DNA of 64,000 nt from an uncultured Clostridium sp. (GCA_948467875.1 CAOKFZ010000003.1:1-64000); one strand, 5' to 3'; numbered from the stretch's first letter, positions 41,897 to 50,186 are shown. Made by a program: numbers and translations. The notes: a model not told the origin generated them from the sequence alone.

Positions 41897-44155
41897 TTAT
41901 TCAAATTTAATTTCTTGCTCTGCTATGTTGTATAATTCTAATCTATTTTCAACATCAATTTTATTAACAAGCCATCCTTTAAAAGAACATTGTCTTATAA
42001 ATTCATCATACCTATTAACCCCATTAATTTCTTTAAGTGTTATCACTACTCCAAATTTAATTCCTTTTCCATCACCTTTTCCAAGCCTATCTTTAGATTT
42101 CACACTTAATCCCCAAGAAGAATTTTCATATACTTTTTTTGCACGTGCAGTTGTTTTATACTCTTCAACAATATGTTTTACATTATCCCATTTTCTATTA
42201 TATTTTCTAGCATCTCCCTCAAAAACTCTTCCATCCTCATCTGATTGTTTATTATTGTTTATAGTTTTGATAGTAATGTTTCCTTTTTTATTTTGCATAA
42301 CTCTACCAAAATATAAATCTAACTCTGTATTAGTATAATCTACCCCTTGATTTCTGGTACACTTTGGAAAATAACATAAAGTTGCTTTAGCTATATATGG
42401 ACATTTTTCTTTATCAAGTGGAACGGGAATTCCATATGTATATGTATCATAATCTGTTGATTCACTTTCTATATAGAATTTTATTTCATCTCTTTCTGAA
42501 TTAATAATGTCTTCTATTCTGATTGGAACTTTTCCAAAGCCATAGTACTCTGCTTTTTTATCATCAACCACATCCCATCCCGTTGCAGAATCTATAATTA
42601 AAGCTTTTGCTATTTCTCTTGACAATCTCAATTTATAAATAAGATAAGCCATTTTTCTTGAAATCCAAGGCGCAGCAAATGATGTTCCTTGATTCATCCT
42701 TTGGCCTGTTCCTATACAAGTTCTTATCTTTTCACCTTCATCTCCACCATAGTAACATATATCTGGCTTATTAAAAAAAGATAATACTTTTCCTCTTCTT
42801 GCATAGGATACTTTTTCGCCATTTCTTTTCACAGCGTTAACAACCAATGAATTTATAGAATCTGCTGGTGAACCTATTCTATCTTGTAACTTTTCTGTTT
42901 GATTAGTTCCCGCTACAACAAAAATAATGTCATATTCATTTTCTAATTTGTCTAATAACGCTCCTTCTTGTGATACAAAATTTTTATCAATTTCCATATT
43001 GGATCCAAGTGAAAGATTCCAAACTTTTATATTCAAATTATTTTTTATTATATCCTCAATCCTTCTCATTATAGCAAAAGTACTATTGTTTCCATTTCTT
43101 GCTATACAGAAATGTTTTACTCTAAATCTTCCACAACCATCATCTAATTTTGGATTTATAGATGGACCATCAACTATAATAGAATCGACTGCTGTTCCAT
43201 GCTCCTTGTCTTTTTCAGTAATATCTGCCAAATCATCCATATATCTATCTTCATAGTCAACCCATTTTTCAAAATATACTCTTTTATCAAATGCTGTATC
43301 TAATACACCTATATATGGTTCATCTATAGGTTCAGGAAATTCCGATACATTTTTGGTCACTTGCTCTAACTCAAATATATCTTCCTCTTCATATTCTTTA
43401 GGTAATTCATAATCAGATATATCTTCTACTGCCATTGCTATTAAATATGGCGCATGTCTTACTAAAATTGATAATGCATCTTTATATAAAATAATTGTAT
43501 TATCATCCAAAATATTAAGCTCTCTACCTGTGATTCCTAGTTCTTCTAAAATCTCTTTTGATTTTTTATTAACATTATATAAAGTTATGGCTTGGTTTTC
43601 ATTTAGTTCTTTATCATACTTAGGATATGTTAATTTTGTTACTATTGAACAATCAGTTAACACTTCCATAAAAGTAGTCTTTGAGATAACATATTTTGAA
43701 AAATCTATCATACCTATCTTTTTTTCATCTTCATTATTAAATTTACCATTAAATTTTTCTTTCATAATATTAATACATATTTGTATTTTATTGATATTAA
43801 ACTGTAAATTTTCTAATGGTATAAAATATGTTATAATATGATAAGGATTATTTTCGTCTCCCTCATATTTAGCACCTTTTATTAGATCAGAAATATTTTC
43901 ATTTGAATTTTTAAATAATATAGTTTTTATTCTTTTACTTTTTGGAACTATCCTATTATATTCAACATTAATCAAAGTCCCATTAATTAATGTTGTTCTA
44001 TTTTTCCAATATTCTTTTAATTCTTCAAGATTCTTTATTATACTTTCTAATTGTTCTATTTTAACTTCTGTATTTGCAGCTAAACTACTTCCACCTCCAC
44101 GTGATGGATTACTCCTAGGAGTTAACTGCCCTCTTAATTGAATCAAACTATTCAT
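41897..44155 (-). CDS. ietS: Subtilase (S8) serine protease of an IetAS-like system
   Basis: 752 residues, no signal peptide, so an intracellular subtilase. Catalytic triad Asp286 (IGVLDTAFD), His319 (EHGTAV) and Ser492 (NQGTSFAAP), oxyanion Asn418 (VAGTNQ). The N-terminal 275 residues are not recognised (starts with GGGSSLAAN-type low complexity). The stop-start overlap with the ATPase gene is 8 bases, so translation is coupled. An AAA ATPase plus S8 protease with this layout matches IetAS, a two-gene anti-phage system reported in large-scale defence screens. The pairing is strong; activity here is inferred. Confidence 0.88.
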   Translation of the reverse strand: MNSLIQLRGQLTPRSNPSRGGGSSLAANTEVKIEQLESIIKNLEELKEYWKNRTTLINGTLINVEYNRIVPKSKRIKTILFKNSNENISDLIKGAKYEGDENNPYHIITYFIPLENLQFNINKIQICINIMKEKFNGKFNNEDEKKIGMIDFSKYVISKTTFMEVLTDCSIVTKLTYPKYDKELNENQAITLYNVNKKSKEILEELGITGRELNILDDNTIILYKDALSILVRHAPYLIAMAVEDISDYELPKEYEEEDIFELEQVTKNVSEFPEPIDEPYIGVLDTAFDKRVYFEKWVDYEDRYMDDLADITEKDKEHGTAVDSIIVDGPSINPKLDDGCGRFRVKHFCIARNGNNSTFAIMRRIEDIIKNNLNIKVWNLSLGSNMEIDKNFVSQEGALLDKLENEYDIIFVVAGTNQTEKLQDRIGSPADSINSLVVNAVKRNGEKVSYARRGKVLSFFNKPDICYYGGDEGEKIRTCIGTGQRMNQGTSFAAPWISRKMAYLIYKLRLSREIAKALIIDSATGWDVVDDKKAEYYGFGKVPIRIEDIINSERDEIKFYIESESTDYDTYTYGIPVPLDKEKCPYIAKATLCYFPKCTRNQGVDYTNTELDLYFGRVMQNKKGNITIKTINNNKQSDEDGRVFEGDARKYNRKWDNVKHIVEEYKTTARAKKVYENSSWGLSVKSKDRLGKGDGKGIKFGVVITLKEINGVNRYDEFIRQCSFKGWLVNKIDVENRLELYNIAEQEIKFE

Positions 44156-45188
44156 TGTTTAACCCCCTTGAAATTGTACTTTTAGGAATACCTGTTAAAT
44201 TCTCAATTTCTCTTATAGTAAACTTCTGTTCTTGTAATCTTTTTATATTTTCCTTTACAGTTATATTATTAGCAGTTTCATATAATCTTGTTAAATAATC
44301 ATACCCATTTGTTGAATCACTAAAAGCTAAAGCTGTACGTATTAAATTTTTTAAATCTCCAGGGTAAGGTATTGGATCTAATGTACTTATAATTTTTTTA
44401 AACAGCTTAATATTCTTTTCCACTGATGGAAATTTTTCTATATATTCACTCAATATTGAAACGGAAATATCTAATAAGTCTTCTTGCGAATATCTATTAA
44501 AATTAATAATCTTATCAAATCGTCTAATAACAGCCTTATCAAACGATTTATATAAGTTTGTTGTTGCAATAAAAACTATTTTTTCATTTAATTTATCTAA
44601 CTCTTTTAATAATGTTGAAGTGGCTCTTCCCATTTCTCTTAAATCATTACTATTTAATCTATCTAAAGCAAGTGCATCTATTTCATCAAATAATATAATT
44701 ATTCTTTCTGGATGTGGCAAATGATTTATCTCATCAAAAATAGCATTTATATTCTTTGAGGTTTGACCTAATTTACTATCTATAATTGTATCAAATTCTG
44801 CTTGATATAATTCTCTATTCAATATTCTGGCAATATGCTTTACTGTTTCTGTTTTTCCTGTTCCAGGTGCTCCCTCAAATAAAAATTTATTAACACCAAT
44901 ATTTTTGCTTATTGCATTTACTATACCTACAATATCATTTTTTATTTCTACTGGTAATGGTAATGAAGCATTGCTAACTTCTATTTTTGTAAAAAATTCC
45001 GAACCAGCTTCATAAGACTGTGGTACAAAAGCATTTATATCTGATAGCAGAGCTATTATATATTCTGCCACCTGATAATCTCCATTTTGATCAAAATCTT
45101 TCGCAATCTCATATGCCTCATTTCTAAAGCTTTCATCATTATTTTCTATGTAATATTTTATTAAATTTAATACATTCTTCTTTTTCAT
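44148..45188 (-). CDS. ietA: AAA ATPase of an IetAS-like system, C-terminal HTH
   Basis: 346 residues. Walker A GAPGTGKT (residues 106-113), Walker B ILFDEID (about 165-171), sensor ATTNLYKSFD and Arg finger IRRFDKI. The N-terminal 100 residues form a helical region, and the last 30 (LQEQKFTIREIENLTGIPKS) read as a helix-turn-helix, a DNA-binding feature that is not a normal part of AAA ATPases. A strong TTGACA-17-TATAAT promoter places the start at 45188 with a very short leader; the longer ORF from 45272 is rejected because it begins upstream of that promoter. Confidence 0.88.
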   Translation of the reverse strand: MKKKNVLNLIKYYIENNDESFRNEAYEIAKDFDQNGDYQVAEYIIALLSDINAFVPQSYEAGSEFFTKIEVSNASLPLPVEIKNDIVGIVNAISKNIGVNKFLFEGAPGTGKTETVKHIARILNRELYQAEFDTIIDSKLGQTSKNINAIFDEINHLPHPERIIILFDEIDALALDRLNSNDLREMGRATSTLLKELDKLNEKIVFIATTNLYKSFDKAVIRRFDKIINFNRYSQEDLLDISVSILSEYIEKFPSVEKNIKLFKKIISTLDPIPYPGDLKNLIRTALAFSDSTNGYDYLTRLYETANNITVKENIKRLQEQKFTIREIENLTGIPKSTISRGLNNE

Positions 45189-45203
45189 AATACCACCCTT
45201 TAC

Positions 45204-45294
45204 ATTATACTTTTCTTTCCTTTTTTTGTCAATAGTGTTCCAAAAAAAGTTTTTTTGTTTCACTATTGACATTGTAAAAATTATGTATTATAAT
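45204..45294. promoter_or_regulatory. Mirror-image promoters in an 11-bp dyad (ietAS / DUF3892)
   Basis: On the minus strand TTGACA (45227-45232) and TATAAT (45204-45209) are 17 bases apart and drive ietA; on the plus strand TTGACA (45266-45271) and TATAAT (45289-45294) are 17 apart and drive the DUF3892 gene. Both -35 boxes lie inside the perfect inverted repeat TGTCAATAGTG (45227-45237) and CACTATTGACA (45261-45271). One bound protein could block both directions. Confidence 0.85.
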
Positions 45295-45300
45295 CTTTTT

Positions 45301-45452
45301 AACAATAAAAAACATCTCAAGTGTTATAAACAACTTGAAATGCTTTCTAACAAATAACTTCTCGCAAAAGTATTGTTAGAATTATTATAACACTTTCTAT
45401 TGTTAAAAGTCAATACTTTTGACTTCTTTGAGATGGAAAGGAGGTATTTTTT
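45301..45452 (+). ncRNA. Structured 150-base leader of the DUF3892 gene
   Basis: Four perfect helices can be drawn: CATCTCAA (45313-45320) with TTGAGATG (45428-45435) closing the whole; AAGTGTTATAA (45319-45329) with TTATAACACTT (45385-45395); TTCTAACAA (45345-45353) with TTGTTAGAA (45373-45381) nested inside it; and AAGTCAA (45407-45413) with TTGACTT (45419-45425). The ribosome site AAAGGAGG follows the closing helix at once. This has the shape of a cis-regulatory RNA. No known class was recognised. Confidence 0.65.
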
Positions 45453-45728
45453 ATGAAAGCAGTAAAGATAAAAATGAAGCCTGGCTGTGGCTCATCAAAT
45501 AACTTGTTAGAAATAGATCAAATATATTTAGAAGGATGTCAAGAAAATGGATACTATCCCAAAGCTTCCATTCATGATTTCTTAAAAAGTAATCCTAACA
45601 GCATTCAAGTAAACATCTATCCTTATCCAAACTTACAACCAATGCTTAGTCAAAACGGAGAAAAATATGTTAGATCTGAGCCTAATTATACTGGAAAAGA
45701 TAATCTACTATGCTTACCAAGAAAATAA
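45453..45728 (+). CDS. DUF3892-like small protein
   Basis: 91 residues. KAVKIKMKPGC at the start and GEKYVRSEPNYTGKDNLLCL at the end fit DUF3892, whose members typically end in a YVRT-P-D-G-T-x-x-DNL-type motif. Function unknown. GGAAAGGAGG precedes the ATG. It is transcribed divergently from ietAS from a promoter that is the mirror image of the ietA promoter, through a highly structured leader; this suggests joint control. A terminator follows (45744-45771). Confidence 0.78.
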   Translation: MKAVKIKMKPGCGSSNNLLEIDQIYLEGCQENGYYPKASIHDFLKSNPNSIQVNIYPYPNLQPMLSQNGEKYVRSEPNYTGKDNLLCLPRK

Positions 45729-45743
45729 TTATACTCTAATAAG

Positions 45744-45771
45744 ATAGATATCCTAGTGATATCTATTTTTT
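45744..45771 (+). terminator. Terminator after the DUF3892 gene
   Basis: ATAGATATC (45744-45752) pairs with GATATCTAT (45758-45766), followed by a T run. Confidence 0.85.
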
Positions 45772-45948
45772 AGTTTTTCTTGTTTTCATATCTATAACTT
45801 TTAGCTCATATTTATTATTTGATTTTACAGTTTTACTGGAATTTTGAAATTTACTGCATAAAATCAGTACTTGCCAAAATAATTATATTCTACTACAATT
45901 AAAATCCAAAATAACGCCATTTACACCGCAAATACAACCATACAAATC

Positions 45949-46488
45949 CTACTCATAATATCTCCTCACCTTCTCAACATACCTCTCCAAATCAACCACA
46001 ACAAAACAAGCATTCGGAAATTCCTTTCTCAAATCATCCTCTAAATCCACACTACAAACAATATCCGCATTTCTATCTTTATTTTCCCTTAGAAAAGACT
46101 TAATTCTATAAATTTTTTCCGCATCTAAAAAATAAAACATAGAAACATACTTTTGCTTATAATCTGTATAATCACAAAAATGATATCCAGCCAAAAATAC
46201 CTTATTATCATAATAATCTTCTATAATTCTAATCCATTTAATATTATGCAAATATTTCAATTTCTCTCGATTGCACTCATTATCTTCTAAAACTAAAACT
46301 CGATATTTTCCAAAAACAAAATCATCCATCTTAACATTTTGCATATCGTCCGTCAATACAATAAAATTTTTATATTCGATTTCTTTTTCCATATCATACA
46401 TAACAGAAGCTATATAACGCTTATCACATTTTTTAGGCACATGATAGATTAAATAATCAAAACCATTAATATTCATCTTTCCGAACAT
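45949..46488 (-). CDS. C-terminal part of a replication-relaxation-like protein
   Basis: 179 residues. No clear signature. Acidic/aromatic sequence (NIKWIRIIEDYYDNKVFLAG, YFLDAEKIYRIKSFL) with the ending VVDLERYVEKVRRYY. It overlaps the gene at 46466-46861 by 23 bases in another frame, and its frame stays open some way back into that gene. Replication-relaxation proteins of Bacillota elements are one chain with an N-terminal winged helix and a C-terminal domain of this size, so the two may be one gene split by a frameshift, or two coupled genes. Confidence 0.5.
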   Translation of the reverse strand: MFGKMNINGFDYLIYHVPKKCDKRYIASVMYDMEKEIEYKNFIVLTDDMQNVKMDDFVFGKYRVLVLEDNECNREKLKYLHNIKWIRIIEDYYDNKVFLAGYHFCDYTDYKQKYVSMFYFLDAEKIYRIKSFLRENKDRNADIVCSVDLEDDLRKEFPNACFVVVDLERYVEKVRRYYE

Positions 46489-46861
46489 ATCTTCTACCTG
46501 TAATCGTAAGCGATACCTTATCCTTAATTGAAAAAGATGGAGTAAATTCCACCGTATTGCAATTATGATAAACAGCAGCCAAATGACTAATGTACATTAG
46601 CCTTTCAACATATTTCGCATTTCTATTCAATCGAGTATATTCAAAATTGCATAACTTCACATATTCAATCCCAATTTTTCCCAAAACTAACTTCAACTTT
46701 GTCCTTTTCAAAAATCCCTTTTGAATCAACTTAGTAATTCGCTTTTTATAATACGATCCACTACTAAAAAAGTACTTCGTATCATTCACACTTAAATATT
46801 GATATTTAGCAATAAACTTTATCAAATCAATTTCTTCATCACTGTTCAAAAAATAACTCAT
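46466..46861 (-). CDS. Replication-relaxation-like winged-helix protein
   Basis: 131 residues. An N-terminal winged helix, EEIDLIKFIAKYQYLSVNDT, YYKKRITKLIQKGFLKRTK, fits the replication-relaxation family that accompanies mobile-element replication or mobilisation genes. GGAGG with 8-base spacing supports the ATG at 46861. The 5' leader contains the repeated hairpin module at 46875-46956, shared with the BRO-N gene's upstream region. Confidence 0.6.
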   Translation of the reverse strand: MSYFLNSDEEIDLIKFIAKYQYLSVNDTKYFFSSGSYYKKRITKLIQKGFLKRTKLKLVLGKIGIEYVKLCNFEYTRLNRNAKYVERLMYISHLAAVYHNCNTVEFTPSFSIKDKVSLTITGRRYVRKDEY

Positions 46862-46874
46862 AAAAAACACCTCC

Positions 46875-46956
46875 AAATCTTACTTAAAAATTTATCAAAA
46901 AATTGTCCTTTGGTAAGAATTCCATAGCTTACGCTATTGAACCCTTACCTCCACAC
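46875..46956 (-). repeat. Leader module copy 1, with a hairpin
   Basis: 82 bases, repeated at 49044-49124. On the minus strand, GGTAAGG and CTTACC arms close a longer hairpin with inner arms AATAGC-GTAA-GCTATGG. In the other copy the inner arms are GCGATAGC-GAAA-GCTAGCGC: different sequence, same fold. Each copy lies upstream of a minus-strand gene. Confidence 0.65.
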
Positions 46957-47018
46957 AAAAAATATAAAATCAAAGTTCTAAAAACCTTAATACTCTAAGT
47001 TTTTCTCTTTTTCATACC

Positions 47019-47058
47019 TGTCGCAAAATTTTTTTCAAAAACTTATCAAAATGCGACA
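47019..47058. repeat. TGTCGCA...TGCGACA module, copy 1
   Basis: TGTCGCA (47019-47025) and TGCGACA (47052-47058) pair across 26 bases, followed by CTTTT and CACTGTAA. Related blocks are at 47283-47340 (left arm only), 49188-49243 and 49483-49540 (arms TAGCACA and TGCGCTA). Confidence 0.6.
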
Positions 47059-47864
47059 CTTTTGTGCACTGTAACTTTCTAAAAAAATACTAAATTTTCA
47101 ATTATAAAAAATCCAATTTTTGATGTATAAATTTCTAAAAACTACCTATAAATCTATAATTTTTTAACATAATAACAGCTATGATATAATTATACTTTCC
47201 ATTATTAATACTTACAGTACCAAAAAATATAAAGCACAAACCTTATAACTATTGATATTACTATACTTATTCGATTTCATACTGTCGCATTTTACAACTC
47301 ATTTTTCTCTCAAAAATCTATACTTTTATGTACTGCAAATCATTGCTTTTTACTAAAAAATCAGAAACCAGAAAGAGAGCGCGAAGTGAATTAGGCGTAA
47401 TAATCCCCTTTGTTCAAAAAAGAATTATTACATCTATTAGCTTAGAAACCGTCAGTCGGTCGCTTCGCTTATAGGCAGTCTAAGTAAGTAGCACTTGCTA
47501 CTATAATTGCTGATTAGTTAGTTATTAAAATATTTAGTACATTTATCGTAATCTTTGTTCATCCTTGTCCAAACTTTTTACAATTATAAACCCACATCCA
47601 AGTTTTGCCTCCCAGTACTCTTTTATTATTGTGAGTCTGTGTTGTAAAATCTCACTCTCGCACTTTGTGTAAATAGACTGCTTACACGAATGCGAATGAA
47701 TTTTATGCAGTGGCTCATCACACCTGTCACTTTTATAGAGTTTGAGGCTTTATCTCTTTATAACAAAAAAGAAGCTCGCATTTTTATTTGCAAACTTCTT
47801 CTTTTCCTATTCAATTATTAATTTTCTAATTTCCCTTTCTAAAAAACTTTCAGAAATACAAAAA

Positions 47865-47895
47865 AGAGACTTTGCTATTTTTTAGCAAAATCTCT
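47865..47895 (-). terminator. Terminator after the BRO-N gene
   Basis: On the minus strand AGAGATTTTGCTA pairs with TAGCAAAGTCTCT and is followed by TTTTTTG. Confidence 0.85.
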
Positions 47896-48029
47896 GAAAT
47901 AGTAGCCGGAGAAAATCTTTCAATTTATAGTTAATACATTCATGATTATTTAATACCGTTTTCCATTATTACACCTTCCTAAAATCATAGTTTTTTCTTT
48001 CTCCCTTTATTATTTATCAGTTGCACTTA

Positions 48030-48926
48030 TTATTCTGCCGTATCATTATTTTCCCTCAATTCCTTTTTCGTCTTATCTTTCAATTTCTTATTATCATCTA
48101 AATATTCATAACTCAATGCATACTTACTTGTAACTACGATTTCTCCCAACTCTTTTTCCAAATCATCACGTGTATTCTTAGCAATTTTTCCCCCACGTTT
48201 TGCAATCTCTTTATTTTCTTTTAATCCATAAGGTTTGTGCTTTTTTACAAGTTCTCTTGTTGCAATTTCGCCTAAATCGGTTAATGTTACTTCTATATCT
48301 GTCATATTATCTCTCAAAGATTCCTTCCTAATTCCTTTATATTCTTTATATTGCGAAGCTTTCATTCCAGACCATTCCTGATAAATTTCATTGGTAAGAA
48401 TTCCATACTCAAAATCTTTTGTGATACCATTTTCTTTCCACACATCTGTTAATTTACATCTATCCACAATTCCTGTCAATCTCTGCTTAATCCATTTATC
48501 ATCATATCCACGACTTCTATAATAGTCAACTGCTCGATTTACAGCAAGTTCTGGATCAAATACTTCATCAATTCTTTCTTTTCCCATTTGAGCCAACCAA
48601 AGTTTAAATGGCTCTGCTTTTGGACTTGGCACAGACTCTATTAATCTTAAAATTCCTTTTGTATCTAATGTATCTGTACTATAAAATTTCCCATCTTTTG
48701 ATCTTAATTTCAGTTGTCGACATTTTGTCGATAACTCGCTTTTTTCTTCCTTCGTCATCCTTTTCTTCAATCTATACCAATAATCTTTTGAATCCCTACT
48801 TTCTGTTAAAGCTCCAATCACATCAACCACACTAAAGTAATATTCTTCTTTTTCAGCATCCCAGATACTTCTTATTTCTTTTCCATCAAAAAGATTTGAT
48901 ATTGTTTCTAATTTATTATTTTCCAT
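48030..48926 (-). CDS. BRO-N domain protein (DinD/antirepressor-like)
   Basis: 298 residues. The BRO-N/KilA-like core is in the first 120: EIRSIWDAEKEEYYFSVVDV, TESRDSKDYWYRLKKRM, LDTKGILRLIESVPSPKAEP, FKLWLAQMGKERIDE. The C-terminal half (VNRAVDYYRSRGYDDKWIKQ; GLKENKEIAKRGGKIA) is like DinD-type antirepressors of phages and elements. It probably controls an element repressor. The module 49044-49124 and the palindrome ATGTGCACAT (48958-48967) lie upstream. Confidence 0.88.
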   Translation of the reverse strand: MENNKLETISNLFDGKEIRSIWDAEKEEYYFSVVDVIGALTESRDSKDYWYRLKKRMTKEEKSELSTKCRQLKLRSKDGKFYSTDTLDTKGILRLIESVPSPKAEPFKLWLAQMGKERIDEVFDPELAVNRAVDYYRSRGYDDKWIKQRLTGIVDRCKLTDVWKENGITKDFEYGILTNEIYQEWSGMKASQYKEYKGIRKESLRDNMTDIEVTLTDLGEIATRELVKKHKPYGLKENKEIAKRGGKIAKNTRDDLEKELGEIVVTSKYALSYEYLDDNKKLKDKTKKELRENNDTAE

Positions 48927-49043
48927 CTAGGCATCATTCCTTTATAAACTTATTATTATGTGCACATTATATCAGGAATATACATCTTTTTCAACTAAAT
49001 TTGTATTTTTAAGTACAAAAAATAAATATCATCAAATCATCTC

Positions 49044-49124
49044 AAATCTTACTTAAAAATTCACAAAAAAATTGTCCTCGGCAAGAATGCGCTAGCTTTC
49101 GCTATCGCCTCCTTACCTCCACAC
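49044..49124 (-). repeat. Leader module copy 2
   Basis: 81 bases similar to 46875-46956, keeping the hairpin with changed bases: inner arms GCGATAGC and GCTAGCGC. It lies upstream of the BRO-N gene. Confidence 0.65.
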
Positions 49125-49187
49125 GCTAAAGTAGCATTCGGAAACTCCAAAACACTTGGTAATCTAGCGTTTGTTCATTTCTCTATC

Positions 49188-49243
49188 TGTCGCAAAAAAC
49201 TCAAAATCAAATTACTAAATTGCGACACTTTTATGTACTGTAA
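49188..49243. repeat. TGTCGCA...TGCGACA module, copy 3
   Basis: TGTCGCA (49188-49194) with TGCGACA (49221-49227), then CTTTTATGTACTGTAAA. Confidence 0.6.
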
Positions 49244-49639
49244 ATTATTGTTTTTACAAAAAAATCAGAAACCGTCAGTCGTTCGTTTCACTTATAGATA
49301 GTCTAAATATGTAGCCTAATTTATGCTGTCTAACTTTATAATTTTCTTACATTTTTTGGCAAACTTCTTTCTCTCAATATTCAAATAAAAGCTATATATA
49401 ACGCCCACCTATATCAACACGCCAAAGTAGCGCACGAAAATTCTAAACCTTTTGACGCTCTAGCAATTCCTCATTTCATTACCTAGCACAAAATCACTTC
49501 AAATTTTCCAAAAAATGCGCTACTTTTTCATACCGTAAAACTGCTTTTTTTATACAAAAAAACAGCATATCTCTACACTGCTTCAAAATATCTAATAAAC
49601 TAAATTCAAATTATCTTTCCAAACACATTAAATTTTCCT

Positions 49640-49672
49640 ACTGTCTACTTTGGACCATTCCTTCTGGTACAT
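49640..49672. other. attR: inner inverted arm plus 16-bp core
   Basis: ACTGTCTACTTTGGA (49640-49654) is the inverted partner of the attL inner arm; the core ATTCCTTCTGGTACAT is at 49657-49672. Fused with attL it gives a symmetrical attP of about 50 bases. Confidence 0.9.
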
Positions 49673-50108
49673 CATGAATGGCGATTGCAATTGCAAGCGA
49701 TAATCCCAAACTTGTTGACGCGTCAAACCCAGAACCAATTGCCAAACCTTCTGGAAAATTATGTACCGCAAGCCCAACACAAATAATCATTCCTGTTTTA
49801 AATAACGTATTATTACTTATATTTTTCTTAGCAAAATTAATTCTATTAATCCATTCATCACACAATATCATCACTATAACACCAATCACAATTCCAACTA
49901 AACAGCCACTCACATTAGAAAATTCTAAAGCCTCTGGAATTAAGTCAAAGCAAATAATTGCTGTCATCAGCCCCGCCGCAAATTCCAATACGAAACTAAG
50001 TATTTTGTTAGAAGTCACATTTAAACACGCACCTATAATGCCTCCAAGCGTAGTCCCAAGCATACCAAAAATCAATCCATAAATCGTAATCGTACCAATA
50101 CTTTCCAT
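49657..50108 (-). pseudogene. ZIP-family metal transporter, 5' part (split by the element)
   Basis: The first 150 residues of a ZIP transporter: four membrane segments, the metal motif HNFPEGLAIGSGF and the second motif HDVPEG at the break. Beyond the core the frame reads into the element and stops after MVQSRQ. AAAGGAG precedes the ATG at 50108. It joins in frame with 35044-35348. The truncated product alone (156 residues) should not transport metal, because the later helices are missing. Confidence 0.88.
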
Positions 50109-50186
50109 TTTTTGCTCCTTTCACAAAATTATATTAAATTTCGCAAAAAATATGACCATCCAATTATTTTACTTGGCTTTCTTTTC

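Larger units (their letters stand above)
46957..48029. other. 1.07-kb gene-poor region with repeat modules
   Basis: No convincing gene. It holds TGTCGCA/TGCGACA arms (47019-47058), a second similar block at 47283-47340, GTCAGTCGGTCGCTTCGC-like sequence near 47451-47470 (repeated at about 49270-49290), and a terminator near 47865. A replication origin, oriT or regulatory RNA region is possible; none can be proved here. Confidence 0.5.
48927..49637. other. 0.7-kb gene-poor region upstream of BRO-N, repeat modules
   Basis: No convincing gene. It contains leader module copy 2 (49044-49124), TGTCGCA/TGCGACA modules at 49188-49243 and 49483-49540, and a block similar to the region near 47451. The three modules partly repeat one another (for example ACGCTAAAGTAGC and ACGCCAAAGTAGC). 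Confidence 0.5.
35333..49672. mobile_element. 14.3-kb integrative element inserted in a ZIP transporter gene
   Basis: The limits come from the split gene, the duplicated 16-bp core and the inverted arms next to each core copy. Unit length from one core to the other is 14,324 bases. The element encodes a large serine recombinase (36652-38214), regulators, an IetAS-like defence pair, oxidoreductases, a replication-relaxation-like pair and a BRO-N protein. No relaxase, coupling protein or type IV secretion gene is seen, so it would have to be mobilised by another element or move only by excision and integration. Confidence 0.9.

Noticed and set aside
47441..47520. A tRNA or rRNA fragment in the element's gene-poor region
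   Set aside because: Hairpins there (for example GTAGCA/TGCTAC) do not fold into a cloverleaf and the block is repeated near 49270, so it is a repeat module.
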